From: Sphingomonas sp. CCH9-E2
GTDB taxonomy: Bacteria; Pseudomonadota; Alphaproteobacteria; Sphingomonadales; Sphingomonadaceae
Length of the DNA: 5,342 bases
NCBI RefSeq assembly: GCF_001557215.1
Contig: NZ_LSJM01000248.1
Coordinates: forward strand, 1 to 5,342
Direction of reading: 5' to 3'
Position 1 is the first letter of the stretch. Each line of letters begins with the position of its first letter. This document shows positions 4,804 to 5,342 of the stretch, one piece after another. The notes beneath the pieces were generated by a model. That model saw only the letters and a list, made by a program, of their open reading frames with translations, was not told where the DNA came from and did not search any database. The translations under genes were made by a program, and so were the position numbers.

Positions 4804-5342
4804 ATGCGGCAAGCGGCGTGGATCATGGCAGCATTGATGACGACCGCCTCGCCCGCGGCGCTGGCCGCGCCTCAGGCCGGATCGCCGCCGTCCGGGACGG
4901 CACCGCAGCAAGCGGAACCGGAGCAGGAAGCCGGCGCGCCCGGCGGCGCTATGGGCGACGAGGTCGAGGAAGTGGTCATCACCGGCAGCGCACCGCGCGG
5001 ATCGGTGCCCGGAGACGTCAAGCCCGAGCTGGTGCTCAACCCCGCCGATATCCGCGCTTATGGCGTTGGCTCGCTCGCCGAACTGCTGACCGAGCTGGAG
5101 CCGCAGACGCGCAGCGGGCGAGGGCGCGGCGGCGGCGCGCCGGTGCTGCTGCTCAGCGGGCGGCGCATCTCCGGCTTCGGCGAAATTCGCGACATCCCGC
5201 CCGAGGCGATCGAGCGGATCGACATTCTGCCCGAAGAGGCTGCGCTGAAGCTTGGCTATCGCGCCGATCAGCGGGTGGTGAACATCGTGCTGCGGCGCCG
5301 CTTCCGCGCGTTCACCGTCGAACTCGATGGCAGCACCGCCAC
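4804..5342 (+). CDS. TonB-dependent-receptor-like outer membrane protein, N-terminal part (cut by window edge)
   Basis: 179 codons are visible. Residues 1-22 form a signal peptide: MRQ, a hydrophobic stretch AAWIMAALMTTA, then AALA with cleavage probably after A21 or A22. Residues 23-52 are a low-complexity Pro/Gln/Glu/Ala linker. EEVVITGS (55-62) is the sequence commonly found at the start of the plug in sphingomonad and caulobacter TonB-dependent receptors. Residues 72-170 are plug-like: ADIRAYGVGSLAELLTEL, an Arg/Gly-rich loop (104-111), PVLLLSGRRISG, IPPEAIERIDILPEEAALKLGY, and RVVNIVLRRRF leading into the barrel. The plug is placed between signal peptide and beta barrel as in outer membrane transporters, but the barrel and C-terminal aromatic residue are outside the window, so the substrate cannot be predicted. 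It could instead be one of the receptor-like barrels without proven TonB dependence. The ATG at 4804 is chosen for its GGAG site and complete signal peptide. Confidence 0.85.
   Translation, partial: MRQAAWIMAALMTTASPAALAAPQAGSPPSGTAPQQAEPEQEAGAPGGAMGDEVEEVVITGSAPRGSVPGDVKPELVLNPADIRAYGVGSLAELLTELEPQTRSGRGRGGGAPVLLLSGRRISGFGEIRDIPPEAIERIDILPEEAALKLGYRADQRVVNIVLRRRFRAFTVELDGSTA

Noticed and set aside
1..5342. CRISPR array, insertion sequence, tRNA, rRNA or defence system
   Set aside because: No regularly spaced direct repeats, transposase motifs, tRNA-like cloverleaf or defence-protein signatures were seen on either strand.

Overview
The window reads as chromosomal DNA from a sphingomonad-type alphaproteobacterium (Sphingomonas or a close relative). 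The evidence is the very high GC content with strong codon bias, a pair of C/G-rich palindromic intergenic elements of a type I recall as common in sphingomonads, a start of a TonB-dependent-receptor-like protein typical of that group, and a polyprenyl diphosphate synthase and chorismate mutase that look alphaproteobacterial. This is inference from sequence character alone.

Layout from left to right: (i) 1-1606, minus strand, the N-terminal 535 codons of an HrpB-type ATP-dependent helicase, cut by the window edge. Its last 105 bases contain a perfect 33-bp inverted repeat that looks more like a fold-back join than natural coding sequence. (ii) 1701-1913, plus strand, a 70-aa extremely acidic protein of unknown function with a very good ribosome binding site. 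(iii) 1922-2052, two inverted copies of a 49-bp palindromic element in the gap between convergent genes. (iv) 2066-3079, minus strand, a long-chain polyprenyl diphosphate synthase (quinone side chain). (v) 3080-3196, a divergent intergenic region with a 7-bp perfect dyad. (vi) 3197-3490, plus strand, a monofunctional AroQ-type chorismate mutase, followed after 49 bp by (vii) 3540-4655, a cytoplasmic GH130-family glycoside phosphorylase/hydrolase-like protein, probably co-transcribed with it. (viii) 4656-4803, a short intergenic region with an AT-richer patch. (ix) 4804 to the end, plus strand, the signal peptide and plug region of a TonB-dependent-receptor-like outer membrane protein, cut by the window edge.

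The genes do not form one obvious pathway. The polyprenyl synthase (quinone tail) and chorismate mutase (aromatic amino acids) are divergent neighbours that both touch aromatic/quinone metabolism, but such adjacency is weak evidence of a link. No mobile element, CRISPR array, tRNA, rRNA or defence system is visible. The main points deserving a second look are the 33-bp inverted repeat at the left edge and the covarying inverted pair of palindromic elements. The window otherwise looks like ordinary housekeeping chromosome, and I see no convincing evidence of a new multi-gene system.
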